Shown here piece after piece: positions 11,024 to 19,539 of a DNA stretch of 64,000 bases. Under the pieces are notes generated by a model. That model worked only from the letters and a program-made list of their open reading frames with translations. It had not been told where the DNA came from and did no database searches. Position numbers and translations under genes: made by a program. Origin of the DNA: Elstera cyanobacteriorum (GTDB lineage Bacteria > Pseudomonadota > Alphaproteobacteria > Elsterales > Elsteraceae); assembly GCF_002251735.1 (NCBI RefSeq), contig NZ_NOXS01000029.1:103080-167079 (forward strand), in the 5' to 3' direction. How positions within the stretch are numbered: position 1 is the stretch's first letter; each line of letters begins with the position of its first letter.

Positions 11024-11072
11024 TGTCGACAGGTCTTGACGGGCGCTTTCTTTTGGATACAAGATGTCGACA
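11024..11072 (+). promoter_or_regulatory. Promoter flanked by two TGTCGACA operators
   Basis: The perfect palindrome TGTCGACA occurs at 11024-11031 and again at 11065-11072, centres 41 bp apart (about four helical turns). Between them is TTGACG (11036-11041), a 16-bp spacer and TACAAG (11058-11063), a plausible sigma70 promoter for the rightward catabolic genes. GntR/FCD repressors commonly bind short palindromes of this kind. The repeats are seen; repression by the neighbouring GntR protein is inferred. Confidence 0.65.
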
Positions 11073-11098
11073 TAACCCCTTCAGCCTGGGAGGCCCGA

Positions 11099-12028
11099 AT
11101 GTCCGATCCCCGCAAAACTTGGCGCGGCATGTTCCCCGCCGTCACGACGCAGTTTCATGCCGATTTCTCGCTGGACCTTCCGGCGACGGGGCGCGTGATC
11201 GAAGCCCTGATCCGCGACGGGGTCTCGGGCCTCGTCATGTGCGGTACGGTCGGTGAAAACTGCTCCCTAACCCGCGATGAGAAGGGGGAGTTGATCGCGC
11301 TCGCCGCTTCCGTCGCCAAGGGGCGCGTACCGGTCATCGTCGGCGTTGCGGAATATACGCCGGTGTTTGCGGCCGAAACGGCGAAGCTGGCCCAGGCGAA
11401 GGGCGCCGATGGGCTGATGGTCATGCCGCCGATGGTTTATCCGGCCAAACCGCGCGAGACGCTGGCGCATTTCCGCACCGTTGCGGCGGCCTCTGATCTG
11501 CCGATTATGATCTATAACAACCCGCCGTCGTACCGGACCGACGTTACCCCGGCGATGCTGGCGACCTTGGCGGATGTCGATACGATCGTCGCCTTCAAGG
11601 AATCGTCGGGCGATACCCGCCGCCTCGTCGATGTGCGCAATATGACCGGCGACCGGTTCATTCCCTTCTGCGGACTGGACGATGTGGTGCTGGAATGCGT
11701 TGCCCTCGGCGCAGTCGGCTGGGTTTCGGGCATGTCGAACGTCTTCCCGCGTGAAGGGGAAACCCTGTTCCGCCTGGTGCGCGACGGGCGTTTGGCCGAA
11801 GCCATGCCGATCTACGATTGGTTCATGCCGCTGTTGCATCTCGATGCCCGCCCCGACCTCGTGCAGTGCATTAAGCTTTGCGAGCATATCATGGGCCGGG
11901 GCACCGATTTGACCCGCCCGCCGCGCTTGGCGCTCGATGCGTCGGAACGGGCCGAGGTCGAGGCAATGATGAAAACGGCGCTCGCCAACCGGCCGTCCCT
12001 GCCGGACGTTGGCTTGCCGCCCGCGTAA
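11099..12028 (+). CDS. DapA-family lyase, probable delta1-pyrroline-4-hydroxy-2-carboxylate deaminase
   Basis: 309 residues from ATG at 11099. The frame extends upstream over the promoter, so the later start is right. Class I aldolase-like TIM barrel: GLVMCGTVGENCSLT near 44-58, Tyr139 in PIMIYNNPPSYRTDV, and Schiff-base Lys167 in VAFKESSGDTRRL. Close to the DapA/LhpC group. A true dihydrodipicolinate synthase is less likely because the next two genes encode a D-amino-acid-type FAD enzyme and a hydroxyproline epimerase. In that pathway this enzyme deaminates the cyclic imine to alpha-ketoglutarate semialdehyde. Confidence 0.8.
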   Translation: MSDPRKTWRGMFPAVTTQFHADFSLDLPATGRVIEALIRDGVSGLVMCGTVGENCSLTRDEKGELIALAASVAKGRVPVIVGVAEYTPVFAAETAKLAQAKGADGLMVMPPMVYPAKPRETLAHFRTVAAASDLPIMIYNNPPSYRTDVTPAMLATLADVDTIVAFKESSGDTRRLVDVRNMTGDRFIPFCGLDDVVLECVALGAVGWVSGMSNVFPREGETLFRLVRDGRLAEAMPIYDWFMPLLHLDARPDLVQCIKLCEHIMGRGTDLTRPPRLALDASERAEVEAMMKTALANRPSLPDVGLPPA

Positions 12029-12040
12029 ACACAGGAAATC

Positions 12041-12109
12041 GGTGGCCTAGGCCACCGTGGGAAGGGGCTTTCCGCCGGGCCGATCCCTGGGGTTCGGTCG
12101 GAAAGCCCC
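12041..12109. repeat. Palindrome and strong hairpin between catabolic genes
   Basis: GGTGGCCTAGGCCACC (12041-12056) is a perfect 16-bp palindrome. It is followed by GGGGCTTTCCG (12064-12074) pairing with CGGAAAGCCCC (12099-12109), an 11-bp perfect stem with a 24-base loop. It lies between the lyase stop and the FAD-enzyme start. There is no T-run, so a simple terminator is unlikely. A REP-like element or mRNA processing/stability stem is possible. Confidence 0.6.
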
Positions 12110-12137
12110 CTCAACCCGAATGGGGGCGGGGGACGAG

Positions 12138-13373
12138 ATGCGGATTATGATCATCGGCGCGGGCATTATCGGCGTGACGGCGGCCCATGCGCTGCTCGAT
12201 GCTGGGTGCGAGGTGACGCTGGTTGATCCCGGCGGCATTGCCGCCGGGGCCTCGCAGGGGAATGCCGGGTGGATCGCCCATGTTGATATTCTGCCGCTCG
12301 CCTCACCGAAAGCTTGGCGCAATCTGCCGCGTTGGCTGATGGACCCGCTGGGGCCGCTCGCCATTCGTCCGGCCTATCTGCCGACATTGGCGCCCTGGCT
12401 GCTGCGTTTTCTGGCCGCGAGTCGCCCACATCGGGTGGAAGCCAGCACCCGCGCGCTGGCCGATCTCAACGGTCAGGCCCTGCGCGCTTGGGAGGACCGG
12501 CTGGCGGGGCTCGGTCTCGGTCACCATTTGCGCCCGCGCGGCTTTCTGACCGTCTGGGATAATCCCGCTCTAACCCCGACGATGGCCGCCCTGGCCAAAA
12601 CCCAGGGCGGTTACGGTATTCCCTCCCAAGTGCTCGACCGTTCAGGGGTGACGGCGCTGGAACCCGTGCTGGAGGATGGGGCCTCGGCGGGCGGCATTTG
12701 GTACCCGACCGGGTGCCATGTGTCCGACCCGGCCGTGCTAACCCGGGCGCTTGGCACGGCGGCGTTGGAACGGGGCGCACGCTTGGTGCAGGCGGAGGTG
12801 CGGGGCCTATCGGACGATGGGTCGCGCGCCTCCGTCGTGCTTGCGAGTGGCGAAATCCTGGTGGCGGACGCGGCCATCCTCGCCGCCGGGGCCTGGGCCA
12901 AGCCGCTGGCGGCGCAGGTGGGCGATGCCGTGCCGCTGGATACGGAGCGCGGCTATAATGTGACCCTCCCATCGGGCAGCCTGGGGCTAACCCGCCCCGT
13001 GATCTTTGAAGGCCACGGGTTTGTCATCTCGCCCTTGGATAGCGGCGACCGGCTGGGCGGCGCAGTGGAGTTCGCGGGCCTCAAGGCCGAACCGAACTAT
13101 GCCCGCGTCGATGCGCTGATTGCCCGCGCCCGCCGCTTTGTTCCGAACGGGAGGTTTGATGGCGGCACGCGCTGGATGGGCTTCCGGCCCTCGATCCCCG
13201 ACTCGTTGCCGGTCATTGGCCCATCACGCACTGCCCGCCGGGTCTTTCATGCCTTCGGTCACGGTCACTATGGCTTGACCCAAGCCGCGATCACCGCCGA
13301 AATCCTTGCGGCGCAGGTTTTGGGGCGACCCACGCCGCTCAACGCCGCGCCGTTCTCCGCCCAGAGGTTCTAA
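12138..13373 (+). CDS. FAD-dependent D-amino-acid dehydrogenase-like enzyme, probable D-hydroxyproline dehydrogenase
   Basis: 411 residues from ATG at 12138; the upstream extension crosses the hairpin and is not coding. The N-terminal dinucleotide loop is MIIGAGIIGVTAAHALLDAG with the ribose-binding acidic end VTLVDPGG. ASQGNAGWIAH is the DadA signature. C-terminal substrate and FAD region: RWMGFRPSIPDSLPVIGPS and FGHGHYGLTQAA. DadA/LhpB-type enzymes oxidise cis-4-hydroxy-D-proline to the imine used by the DapA-family protein. No separate small subunits are present, so a single-chain DadA-like type is favoured. Confidence 0.82.
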   Translation: MRIMIIGAGIIGVTAAHALLDAGCEVTLVDPGGIAAGASQGNAGWIAHVDILPLASPKAWRNLPRWLMDPLGPLAIRPAYLPTLAPWLLRFLAASRPHRVEASTRALADLNGQALRAWEDRLAGLGLGHHLRPRGFLTVWDNPALTPTMAALAKTQGGYGIPSQVLDRSGVTALEPVLEDGASAGGIWYPTGCHVSDPAVLTRALGTAALERGARLVQAEVRGLSDDGSRASVVLASGEILVADAAILAAGAWAKPLAAQVGDAVPLDTERGYNVTLPSGSLGLTRPVIFEGHGFVISPLDSGDRLGGAVEFAGLKAEPNYARVDALIARARRFVPNGRFDGGTRWMGFRPSIPDSLPVIGPSRTARRVFHAFGHGHYGLTQAAITAEILAAQVLGRPTPLNAAPFSAQRF

Positions 13374-13377
13374 GATC

Positions 13378-14388
13378 ATGGCGCGCCACACGTTTTTCTG
13401 TATTGACGGCCACACTTGCGGCAATCCCGTCCGCGTCGTTACCGGCGGGTCGATCCCGGTGTTGAAGGGCGACACGATGTTCGAGCGTCGCCAGCATTTT
13501 CTGGCAGAATTCGATTGGATTCGCCTGAGCTTGATGTTCGAGCCGCGCGGGCACGACATGATGTCGGGCAGCATCCTGTATCCGCCGACCCGGCCCGACT
13601 GCGATGTCGCCATTCTGTTCATCGAAACCTCCGGCTGCCTGCCGATGTGTGGCCACGGCACCATTGGCACGGTGACGACGATGATCGAACACGGGCTGGT
13701 AACCCCGCGCGAACCCGGCCTGCTGAAGCTCGATACTCCCGCCGGACTGGTGGAAGCGCGCTATACGATGGACGGGCCGTTCGTTACCAGCGTGACGCTG
13801 ACCAATGTGCCGTCCTTCCTGCTGGGCCGCGATTATAAGGTCGATCTGCCGGGTTTCGGGCCGATCAGCGTCGATGTCGCCTTTGGTGGCAATTTCTACG
13901 CCATCGTCGAACCGCAGCCGGGGTATGCCGATCTGACCGATTTGCAGCCGTCGGAAATCCTGGCGCTTAGCCCCAAGCTGCGCACAGCTTTCAACGCAAC
14001 ACATAGCATCGTTCACCCGACCAATCCGGCGCTGAATAAGCTGACCCATGTGCTATGGACCGGCAAACCGCAAACGCCGGGTGGCACGGCGCGCAATGCG
14101 GTCTTCTATGGCGATAAGGCGATTGACCGGTCGCCCTGCGGGACGGGCACGTCCGCCCGTATGGCACAATTGCACGCCACCGGGCGACTGAAGGTCGGCG
14201 AGGATTTCGTTCACGAAAGCATCATCGGCTCCACCTTCACCGGGCGGGTTGCGGCGGAAACCGAGGTAGCAGGCCGCCCGGCGATCATTCCGTCGATCCA
14301 AGGCTGGGCGCGGGTGACCGGGCTCAACACGATCTACGTGGATGACCGCGACCCGTTCTGGAAAGGGTTCCAGGTCGCCGACCAATAG
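13378..14388 (+). CDS. 4-hydroxyproline 2-epimerase (proline racemase family)
   Basis: 336 residues from ATG at 13378, 4 bp after the FAD-enzyme stop. The proline racemase fold has both catalytic cysteines: Cys91 in LPMCGHGTIG and Cys254 in DRSPCGTGTSAR. The pair of Cys residues is as in epimerases of trans-4-hydroxy-L-proline, whereas trans-3-hydroxyproline dehydratases replace the second residue. FCIDGHTCGNPVR near the start is typical. It catalyses the first step: trans-4-hydroxy-L-proline to cis-4-hydroxy-D-proline. Confidence 0.9.
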   Translation: MARHTFFCIDGHTCGNPVRVVTGGSIPVLKGDTMFERRQHFLAEFDWIRLSLMFEPRGHDMMSGSILYPPTRPDCDVAILFIETSGCLPMCGHGTIGTVTTMIEHGLVTPREPGLLKLDTPAGLVEARYTMDGPFVTSVTLTNVPSFLLGRDYKVDLPGFGPISVDVAFGGNFYAIVEPQPGYADLTDLQPSEILALSPKLRTAFNATHSIVHPTNPALNKLTHVLWTGKPQTPGGTARNAVFYGDKAIDRSPCGTGTSARMAQLHATGRLKVGEDFVHESIIGSTFTGRVAAETEVAGRPAIIPSIQGWARVTGLNTIYVDDRDPFWKGFQVADQ

Positions 14389-14436
14389 CCCCGTCCGGGC
14401 GTTTTTGCAGCGCACCATTGCGTTTATGACCGAGGT

Positions 14437-14459
14437 TGAGCGATTTTCTTTATCGCTCA
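14437..14459 (+). terminator. Stem-loop after the catabolic cluster, possible terminator
   Basis: TGAGCGAT, a 7-base pyrimidine-rich loop, then ATCGCTCA: a perfect 8-bp stem followed by TTCCTCTT. The downstream tract is pyrimidine-rich rather than a clean U-run, so termination is plausible but not certain. It separates the epimerase gene from the MFS gene. Confidence 0.5.
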
Positions 14460-14460
14460 T

Positions 14461-14505
14461 TCCTCTTATCGTTCGATCATAGCTTTGATCATACGATTAA
14501 GAGGA
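14461..14505 (+). promoter_or_regulatory. Long inverted repeat covering the MFS gene ribosome binding site
   Basis: TCCTCTTATCGT (14461-14472) pairs with ACGATTAAGAGGA (14493-14505) apart from one bulged A, and the inner arms GATCA/TGATC extend the stem. The right arm contains the purine-rich AAGAGGA that serves as Shine-Dalgarno for ATG at 14513. The repeat may be an operator (TetR/MarR-like dyad) or an RNA stem that hides the ribosome site. Confidence 0.6.
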
Positions 14506-14512
14506 TCAGCCG

Positions 14513-15730
14513 ATGCGCGCTGACGCCCCCGCACTGCCCGGCGATGCCCTTACCCTTTCTGGGATGAAGCTGTTTCTGATCATCCTAGCCCTGGCCTGTG
14601 GCGGGCTGGGGATCGGCACCGGCGAGTTTGCGATTATGGGGCTGCTGCCGAATGTGGCGGCTAGTTTCGGCGTCAGCATCCCGCACGCGGGCTGGGTGAT
14701 CACGGCCTATGCGGCGGGTGTGGTGATCGGTGCGCCCTTGATCGCCGTTGCCGGGGCGAAGCTATCGCGGCGGCGCTTGCTGCTGCTGTTGATGATCGCT
14801 TTTACGCTTGGCAATTTCGCCAGTGCCGCCGTTCGCAACATCGACCAATTGTTGATCATCCGCTTTCTGACCGGTCTGCCGCATGGCGCCTATTTTGGTG
14901 TTGCCGCCCTGGTCGCCGCGTCCCTGGTGCCGCTCGAAAAACGCACCCAGGCGGTGGGCTACGTCATGCTCGGGCTAACGGTCGCGACGCTGCTGGGCAC
15001 GCCGATTATGGCGATTCTGGGCGAAGCGCTGAACTGGCGCGTGATGTTCTTTGCCGTCGGCCTGATCGGCGCGCTGACGCTGACTTTGCTGTGGCTGCAT
15101 CTGCCGCAGGATAAACCGACCGTCAAAGCCAGCGTTATGTTGGAACTCAGCGCCTTTATGCGCCCGCAGGTGCTGCTAACGCTGCTGCTGGCGGCAACCG
15201 GTTTCGGCGGCATGTTCTCCATCTTCAGCTATATCGCCGCGACCGCGACCGATTATGCCGGGCTGTCCGTGGCGATGGTGCCGGTGATCATGGTGCTCTT
15301 TGGTCTTGGGATGAATGCCGGGAACCTGATCGGGTCGCGCCTTGCCGATAAATCGCTGATGGGCACCATTGGCGGCATGCTGGTATTCAATATTCTGGTG
15401 ATGACCGGTTTCGGGCTGACCGCGCATCTGCCCTGGGCGCTATGCCTGACCATCTTCCTGCTCGGCTGCACCTTTGCGGCAGGACCGGCGGTTCAGACCC
15501 GGCTGATGGATGTGGCGCGCGATGGGCAGACGCTGGCGGCCGCGTCGATGCATTCCGCCTTCAATATCGCCAACGGCCTCGGTGCCTGGCTGGGCGGTTG
15601 GGTGATCGCCGCCGGGTTCGGCTATCCGGCGACGGGTTATGTGGGGGCAGCGATGTCGGTCTTCGGGCTGGGGGTTTTTGGCGTGTCGCTGTGGCTGGAG
15701 CGGCGGGCCGCTCACGCTGCCAGCCAATAG
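14513..15730 (+). CDS. MFS transporter, DHA1 (AraJ/YdhP-like) family
   Basis: 405 residues with about 12 hydrophobic segments, inner membrane. GIGTGEFAIMGLLPNVAASFG in segment 1 and the loop 2-3 motif AGAKLSRRRLLLL mark DHA1 drug/sugar exporters such as AraJ and YdhP. RFLTGLPHGAYFGVAALVA is the conserved segment-4 signature. Start ATG at 14513; an internal Met (MKLFLIILAL, residue 18) is an alternative. The gene has its own inverted repeat upstream, so membership in the hydroxyproline operon is doubtful. The substrate is unknown. Its end overlaps the convergent MgtC-family gene by 19 bp. Confidence 0.88.
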   Translation: MRADAPALPGDALTLSGMKLFLIILALACGGLGIGTGEFAIMGLLPNVAASFGVSIPHAGWVITAYAAGVVIGAPLIAVAGAKLSRRRLLLLLMIAFTLGNFASAAVRNIDQLLIIRFLTGLPHGAYFGVAALVAASLVPLEKRTQAVGYVMLGLTVATLLGTPIMAILGEALNWRVMFFAVGLIGALTLTLLWLHLPQDKPTVKASVMLELSAFMRPQVLLTLLLAATGFGGMFSIFSYIAATATDYAGLSVAMVPVIMVLFGLGMNAGNLIGSRLADKSLMGTIGGMLVFNILVMTGFGLTAHLPWALCLTIFLLGCTFAAGPAVQTRLMDVARDGQTLAAASMHSAFNIANGLGAWLGGWVIAAGFGYPATGYVGAAMSVFGLGVFGVSLWLERRAAHAASQ

Positions 15731-16980
15731 GCCCCGGCCCCCACGGCAATCGCGGTTAGGCTGCTGACCGCGATATACAGCCCCAGCCGGGGCGCGCCGA
15801 GGGCAATCGCCATTCCCGCCTTCGACAACGTATTGGTCGTGACCGCAATCGCGATGCCGATGGCGGCAGTCGGCACCGCGAGGCTTTCTTGGCTGAGCCG
15901 CGCCAGCGAGAGGGTGAGCGCATCGACATCGGCGAGGCCGGAGGTTGCCGCGAGCATATAGAGACCCGTATCGCCGAAATGCGCCGCGATCAGCTTGGCG
16001 GCCAGCATAGTAACCGCAATGAACCCGGCGAGCTTCAGCGCCACGCCGAGTTCAAGCGGGTTTTGCAGGGTCAGCGCCGTGCCGTCCTGGGTTGCCTGCC
16101 CCCGCAGCATCAAGAGTGCCGCCGCCCCGAGAAACACGAGGCCCGCTGCCCCCAGCGGCACCGCCAGCGGCAGAATGATCGCGCGGTTTAGGGAGGCGGC
16201 GACGATGAAGACGCGCAAGATCATCACCGCGCCCGCCAGCAATATTCCCCCGGCCAGCACCGCCGTGCCCTGGGGTTCGGTTTTGGAGACGCGGGAGAGG
16301 GTGACGGTCACCGCCGTCGAGGACGAAAGCCCGCCCGCCAGTGCCACCAGCGCAATCCCCGCCCGCGCGCCGATAATCCGCACGGCGCCATAGCCGACGA
16401 AGGATAGGGCGGCGATGATAATCGCCAGCACCCAAATTTCCGCCGGGTTGATCGCCTGCCACGGGTCAATCGGCGCGTTCGGCAGGATCGGCAGCAGCAG
16501 GAAGCTCATCGCCAGCAGCACCAGACCCGCCCGCACCTCCGGCCACGTCAGGTTGCGCACCCAGGCGTGCAGCGGTTGCTTGAGCGCGAGCAGAATGGTC
16601 AGCGCGACGGCGGCGGCGATGGCGATATGGGCGGTACCGAGCGCGGCATAGGCCCCCAGCGCAAAGGTGGCCAGCCCAGCAATCGCCCCGGTCACGCTAT
16701 AGTTTTTCTCCCCGACCGCCGCGCGCCAGTGAAACGCGCCAAAGACCCCGGCGAACCCCACGAAGGCCAGCCCCAGCACCAGCGGCCCGGTGAGTGGCAC
16801 CAGCAACCCGCAGACGCCGCCGAGCAGCCCGGTAATCGCATAGGTCCGCACCCCTGCCACCCGCGCGCCATCCTCCCCCTCGCGCGCCTGCCAGCCGCGC
16901 TCCAGCCCGACGAGCAGTCCGATGGCAAGGGCGATGGCGAGGCGGGTGAGAAGGGGGTCGAGGGTCGGCATAATCACCAT
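15712..16980 (-). CDS. MgtC/SapB N-domain plus DUF4010 membrane protein
   Basis: About 422 residues from ATG at 16980 (MVIMPTL); ATG at 16971 is also possible and an upstream start at 17019 is unlikely. The N-terminal MgtC-like part has LAIALAIGLLVGLERGWQAR and GVRTYAITGLLGG, the conserved SapB signature. The C-terminal half is a further set of membrane helices of the DUF4010 type, with SGLADVDALTLSLARL near the end. The function of this fusion is unknown. Same strand as rtcBA, 68 bp downstream of rtcA. Confidence 0.8.
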   Translation of the reverse strand: MVIMPTLDPLLTRLAIALAIGLLVGLERGWQAREGEDGARVAGVRTYAITGLLGGVCGLLVPLTGPLVLGLAFVGFAGVFGAFHWRAAVGEKNYSVTGAIAGLATFALGAYAALGTAHIAIAAAVALTILLALKQPLHAWVRNLTWPEVRAGLVLLAMSFLLLPILPNAPIDPWQAINPAEIWVLAIIIAALSFVGYGAVRIIGARAGIALVALAGGLSSSTAVTVTLSRVSKTEPQGTAVLAGGILLAGAVMILRVFIVAASLNRAIILPLAVPLGAAGLVFLGAAALLMLRGQATQDGTALTLQNPLELGVALKLAGFIAVTMLAAKLIAAHFGDTGLYMLAATSGLADVDALTLSLARLSQESLAVPTAAIGIAIAVTTNTLSKAGMAIALGAPRLGLYIAVSSLTAIAVGAGAYWLAA

Positions 16981-17047
16981 TCGGTTAGCGTAGCGGGCTT
17001 GAGTGTATCTCCTCTCCACGTCCTTGTCATAGGCGGGACCGGGGCTA

Positions 17048-18070
17048 TCAGGACGTTGAGGCGACGGTCATCAAATGCCTGCCATCCGACTGGGGCACAA
17101 AACGGCAATCCCGACCCAAGAATTGCCGGATGATCACAGCAGCGCTAAGACTATGGGCGCTCGGTTTAACAGTGGTAAAACTGCCACCATTGGCCAGGGC
17201 AAACGGCAAGAGTAGTTGATCGGCCAGATAGGGGCCTACGACGGCGTTTGAGGTGAGGTACCCCTGCATCCGGGCGACGGCTGTCTTGGCGATCTGCTCT
17301 GCTGGAACCCCCAACTGCCCGAAGCCCGCGACGATTTCCGTTACCTGGTCGAACCGGGCTTCCAGCAGAAGGGCATTTCCCGGCCCCTGGTCGGGGGGGA
17401 GTTCTTCAATCTGCACCTGCTGTTCATCAAGCCCCATTTGACTGCGGACGCATCTAATTTCCCGCACGGCAATATCGGCGGGAATCCCAGCATAGAGGGC
17501 CTTGGCGGAAAGCGCCTGTAAGGCCCCCCGCTCGCAGTGCGACACGGGGCGCAGGGGGGCAGGGGTGACCGACACCTCGATCTGCCCGCCGCCACGGGGA
17601 TAAAACCCCGGGCGCACTAGGCGCGCGTCGATCTGGGGTCCCATGCGATTGAGAATAGGGATCAACGTGCGTGCGGTAAAATCGAAGGGCGGCGCCGCCA
17701 GGGCATGGGTGCCGCCCTCCAGCACAAGGCGGGACGGTTTATCGGCCAGAAGTAAGGGCATCAGCAGGGTTTGCAGCACAAGGCCCGTCGATCCGGCGGT
17801 CCCGACGGCGAAATGATACTCCCCTGGAACGATTTTTCCCGGATGGAAAATGATCTCCGTCGAGCCGACCGCCAACCCCTCGCACGTCGCCGTGCCGATG
17901 GTGCAGGCGGCCTCCAGACTGGTCAGATGCTGGCGCATCAGTCCTGGCTTGGGTCGCCCACCGCGAATTCCGGTCACCCGCATCGGCTGCCCGGTGATCA
18001 GGGACAGGGCGCAGGCATAGCGCAAAATCTGGCCGCCGCCTTCCCCCGCCGATCCATCAATCGTGATCAT
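17048..18070 (-). CDS. rtcA: RNA 3'-terminal phosphate cyclase RtcA
   Basis: 340 residues. Converts RNA 3'-phosphate ends to 2',3'-cyclic phosphate through a protein-histidine adenylate. Landmarks: DGSAGEGGGQILRYACALSL at the N-terminus, RPKPGLMRQHLTSL, GSTGLVLQTLLMPLLLA and FYPRGGGQIEVSV. Near the C-terminus, SAHSLSAAVIIRQFLG contains the probable nucleophilic His. It starts 4 bp after rtcB on the same strand, so the pair is one operon. Confidence 0.95.
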   Translation of the reverse strand: MITIDGSAGEGGGQILRYACALSLITGQPMRVTGIRGGRPKPGLMRQHLTSLEAACTIGTATCEGLAVGSTEIIFHPGKIVPGEYHFAVGTAGSTGLVLQTLLMPLLLADKPSRLVLEGGTHALAAPPFDFTARTLIPILNRMGPQIDARLVRPGFYPRGGGQIEVSVTPAPLRPVSHCERGALQALSAKALYAGIPADIAVREIRCVRSQMGLDEQQVQIEELPPDQGPGNALLLEARFDQVTEIVAGFGQLGVPAEQIAKTAVARMQGYLTSNAVVGPYLADQLLLPFALANGGSFTTVKPSAHSLSAAVIIRQFLGRDCRFVPQSDGRHLMTVASTS

Positions 18071-18074
18071 GCTT

Positions 18075-19295
18075 CTAGCCCTTAACGCAAACGACCTGTT
18101 TTAACGTGTGAATAACCTCCACCAAATCGGTCTGGGCAGCCATCACGGCATCGATGGGCTTATAGGCTTTCGGCGTTTCATCGATCACCCCGTCATCTTT
18201 GCGGCACTCGACGCCGGCGGTATCGTGAATATGCTCCGCCAACGAGACGCGCTTCTTCGCTTCGGTGCGTGACATGATGCGACCGGCCCCGTGAGAGCAG
18301 CTATGGAACGACTGGGGATTCCCAAGCCCGCGAACGATGAAGGATTTCGCCCCCATCGACCCCGGAATGATCCCGAGAACCCCCTTGCCCGCATGAACAG
18401 CGCCTTTCCGCGTGATCAATAGGTCATCGCCGAAATGCCGCTCGCGCGTCACATAATTATGGTGACAGTTAACCGCTTCCAATTCGGCGTCGAAGGGTTT
18501 GGGGATCACCCGGCGCAGCGCGGCGATCACGTTCAGCATCATCACCTTGCGGTTTAAGGCCGCGAAATCCTGCGCCCAGCCAACCGCCTCGACATAATCA
18601 TCGAAATGCGCGGTGCCTTCCTGGAAATACGCAAGATCGGCGTCGGGCAGATTGATCTGCCAGGTGCGCATATCTTCCTTCGCAAGCTCGATAAAGAAGG
18701 TGCCAATCGCGTTACCGACCCCGCGGGAGCCGGAATGGAGCATCACCCAAACGCAGGCGGCCTCATCAAGACAGAGTTCGATGAAATGGTTGCCCGTGCC
18801 AAGGGTGCCGAGATGGGTCAGGCTATTGGCTTTCGCGAGATGCGGGTATTTATCCGTCAAGCGCTTAAACCGGTCGGCGAGGGTAGCCCAAGCGGCGATG
18901 ATGGCGGGCGGCGGATCGCCCCAAGCGCCAGGATCGCGCTTGCCCCGTCGCACGTCGCGGCCATGGGGCACCGCCCGCTCGATAGCGGTGCGGATCGCTT
19001 CCAGACTGTCGGGTAAATCCTGGGCCATGAGCGAGGTGCGGGCCGCCATCATGCCGCAGCCAATATCCACCCCAACGGCCGCCGGGATTACGGCGCCCTT
19101 TGTTGGAACGACCGATCCCACGGTTGCGCCGATGCCAACGTGAACATCAGGCATCGCTGCCACATGGTGGCAAACGAAGGGCATCTGCGCCACCCGCGCC
19201 AACTGCTCGCGCGCCTTGTCTTCCACCGGTACGCCGCGCGTCCACATTTTCAACGGCACGCCGCCTGGGATCGGCTCTAAATCATACTGCATCAT
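18075..19295 (-). CDS. rtcB: RNA-splicing ligase RtcB
   Basis: 406 residues from ATG at 19295, which has AGGAACAAAA just upstream. An in-frame TTG at 19319 is a weaker start. GTP- and Mn-dependent ligase joining 3'-phosphate (or 2',3'-cyclic phosphate) to 5'-OH RNA. Metal ligands lie in VDIGCGMMAARTSL, LGTGNHFIEL, LHSGSRGVG and NCHHNYVTRE. The guanylated His is in CSHGAGRIMSRTEAKK. Driven by the -24/-12 element at 19398-19415 and activated by the divergent RtcR. Confidence 0.95.
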   Translation of the reverse strand: MMQYDLEPIPGGVPLKMWTRGVPVEDKAREQLARVAQMPFVCHHVAAMPDVHVGIGATVGSVVPTKGAVIPAAVGVDIGCGMMAARTSLMAQDLPDSLEAIRTAIERAVPHGRDVRRGKRDPGAWGDPPPAIIAAWATLADRFKRLTDKYPHLAKANSLTHLGTLGTGNHFIELCLDEAACVWVMLHSGSRGVGNAIGTFFIELAKEDMRTWQINLPDADLAYFQEGTAHFDDYVEAVGWAQDFAALNRKVMMLNVIAALRRVIPKPFDAELEAVNCHHNYVTRERHFGDDLLITRKGAVHAGKGVLGIIPGSMGAKSFIVRGLGNPQSFHSCSHGAGRIMSRTEAKKRVSLAEHIHDTAGVECRKDDGVIDETPKAYKPIDAVMAAQTDLVEVIHTLKQVVCVKG

Positions 19296-19397
19296 TTTTG
19301 TTCCTATTTTTATCTCCAAGGGGGGCGACGGGCCTGATCCAGCCGCCCCCCAACCTGCCGCTGCCGGATTATGCGATCCAACCCGACGCCGTTATGA

Positions 19398-19415
19398 TTG
19401 CGAGGCGCATGCCAA
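19398..19415 (-). promoter_or_regulatory. Sigma54 (-24/-12) promoter for rtcBA
   Basis: Reading the minus strand, TTGGCATGCGCCTCGCAA has GG and GC separated by exactly 10 bases, the invariant -24/-12 geometry; TTGGCA fits the -24 consensus. Transcription would begin near 19387, giving a leader of about 90 bases before rtcB. The linked gene encodes a sigma54 activator, which supports the call. Confidence 0.75.
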
Positions 19416-19503
19416 ACCGGTCGGTCCACAGAAATAATTTTCTAATCGATTGATATGTTTTGATCATTTCTAAAGCGCAGTCGCAGTCTTACCCGGTTAC
19501 CCA

Positions 19504-19539
19504 TTCCCTGGATTGGGAAAATTTATCGACATCGATAAA
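19504..19539. promoter_or_regulatory. Candidate RtcR upstream activating sites
   Basis: Two dyads: TTCCC-N6-GGGAA (19504-19519) and the perfect TTTATCG-ACAT-CGATAAA (19522-19539). They lie about 90-125 bp upstream of the -24 element of rtcBA and just before the rtcR start, the usual distance for enhancer-bound sigma54 activators. Binding by RtcR is inferred. Confidence 0.5.
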
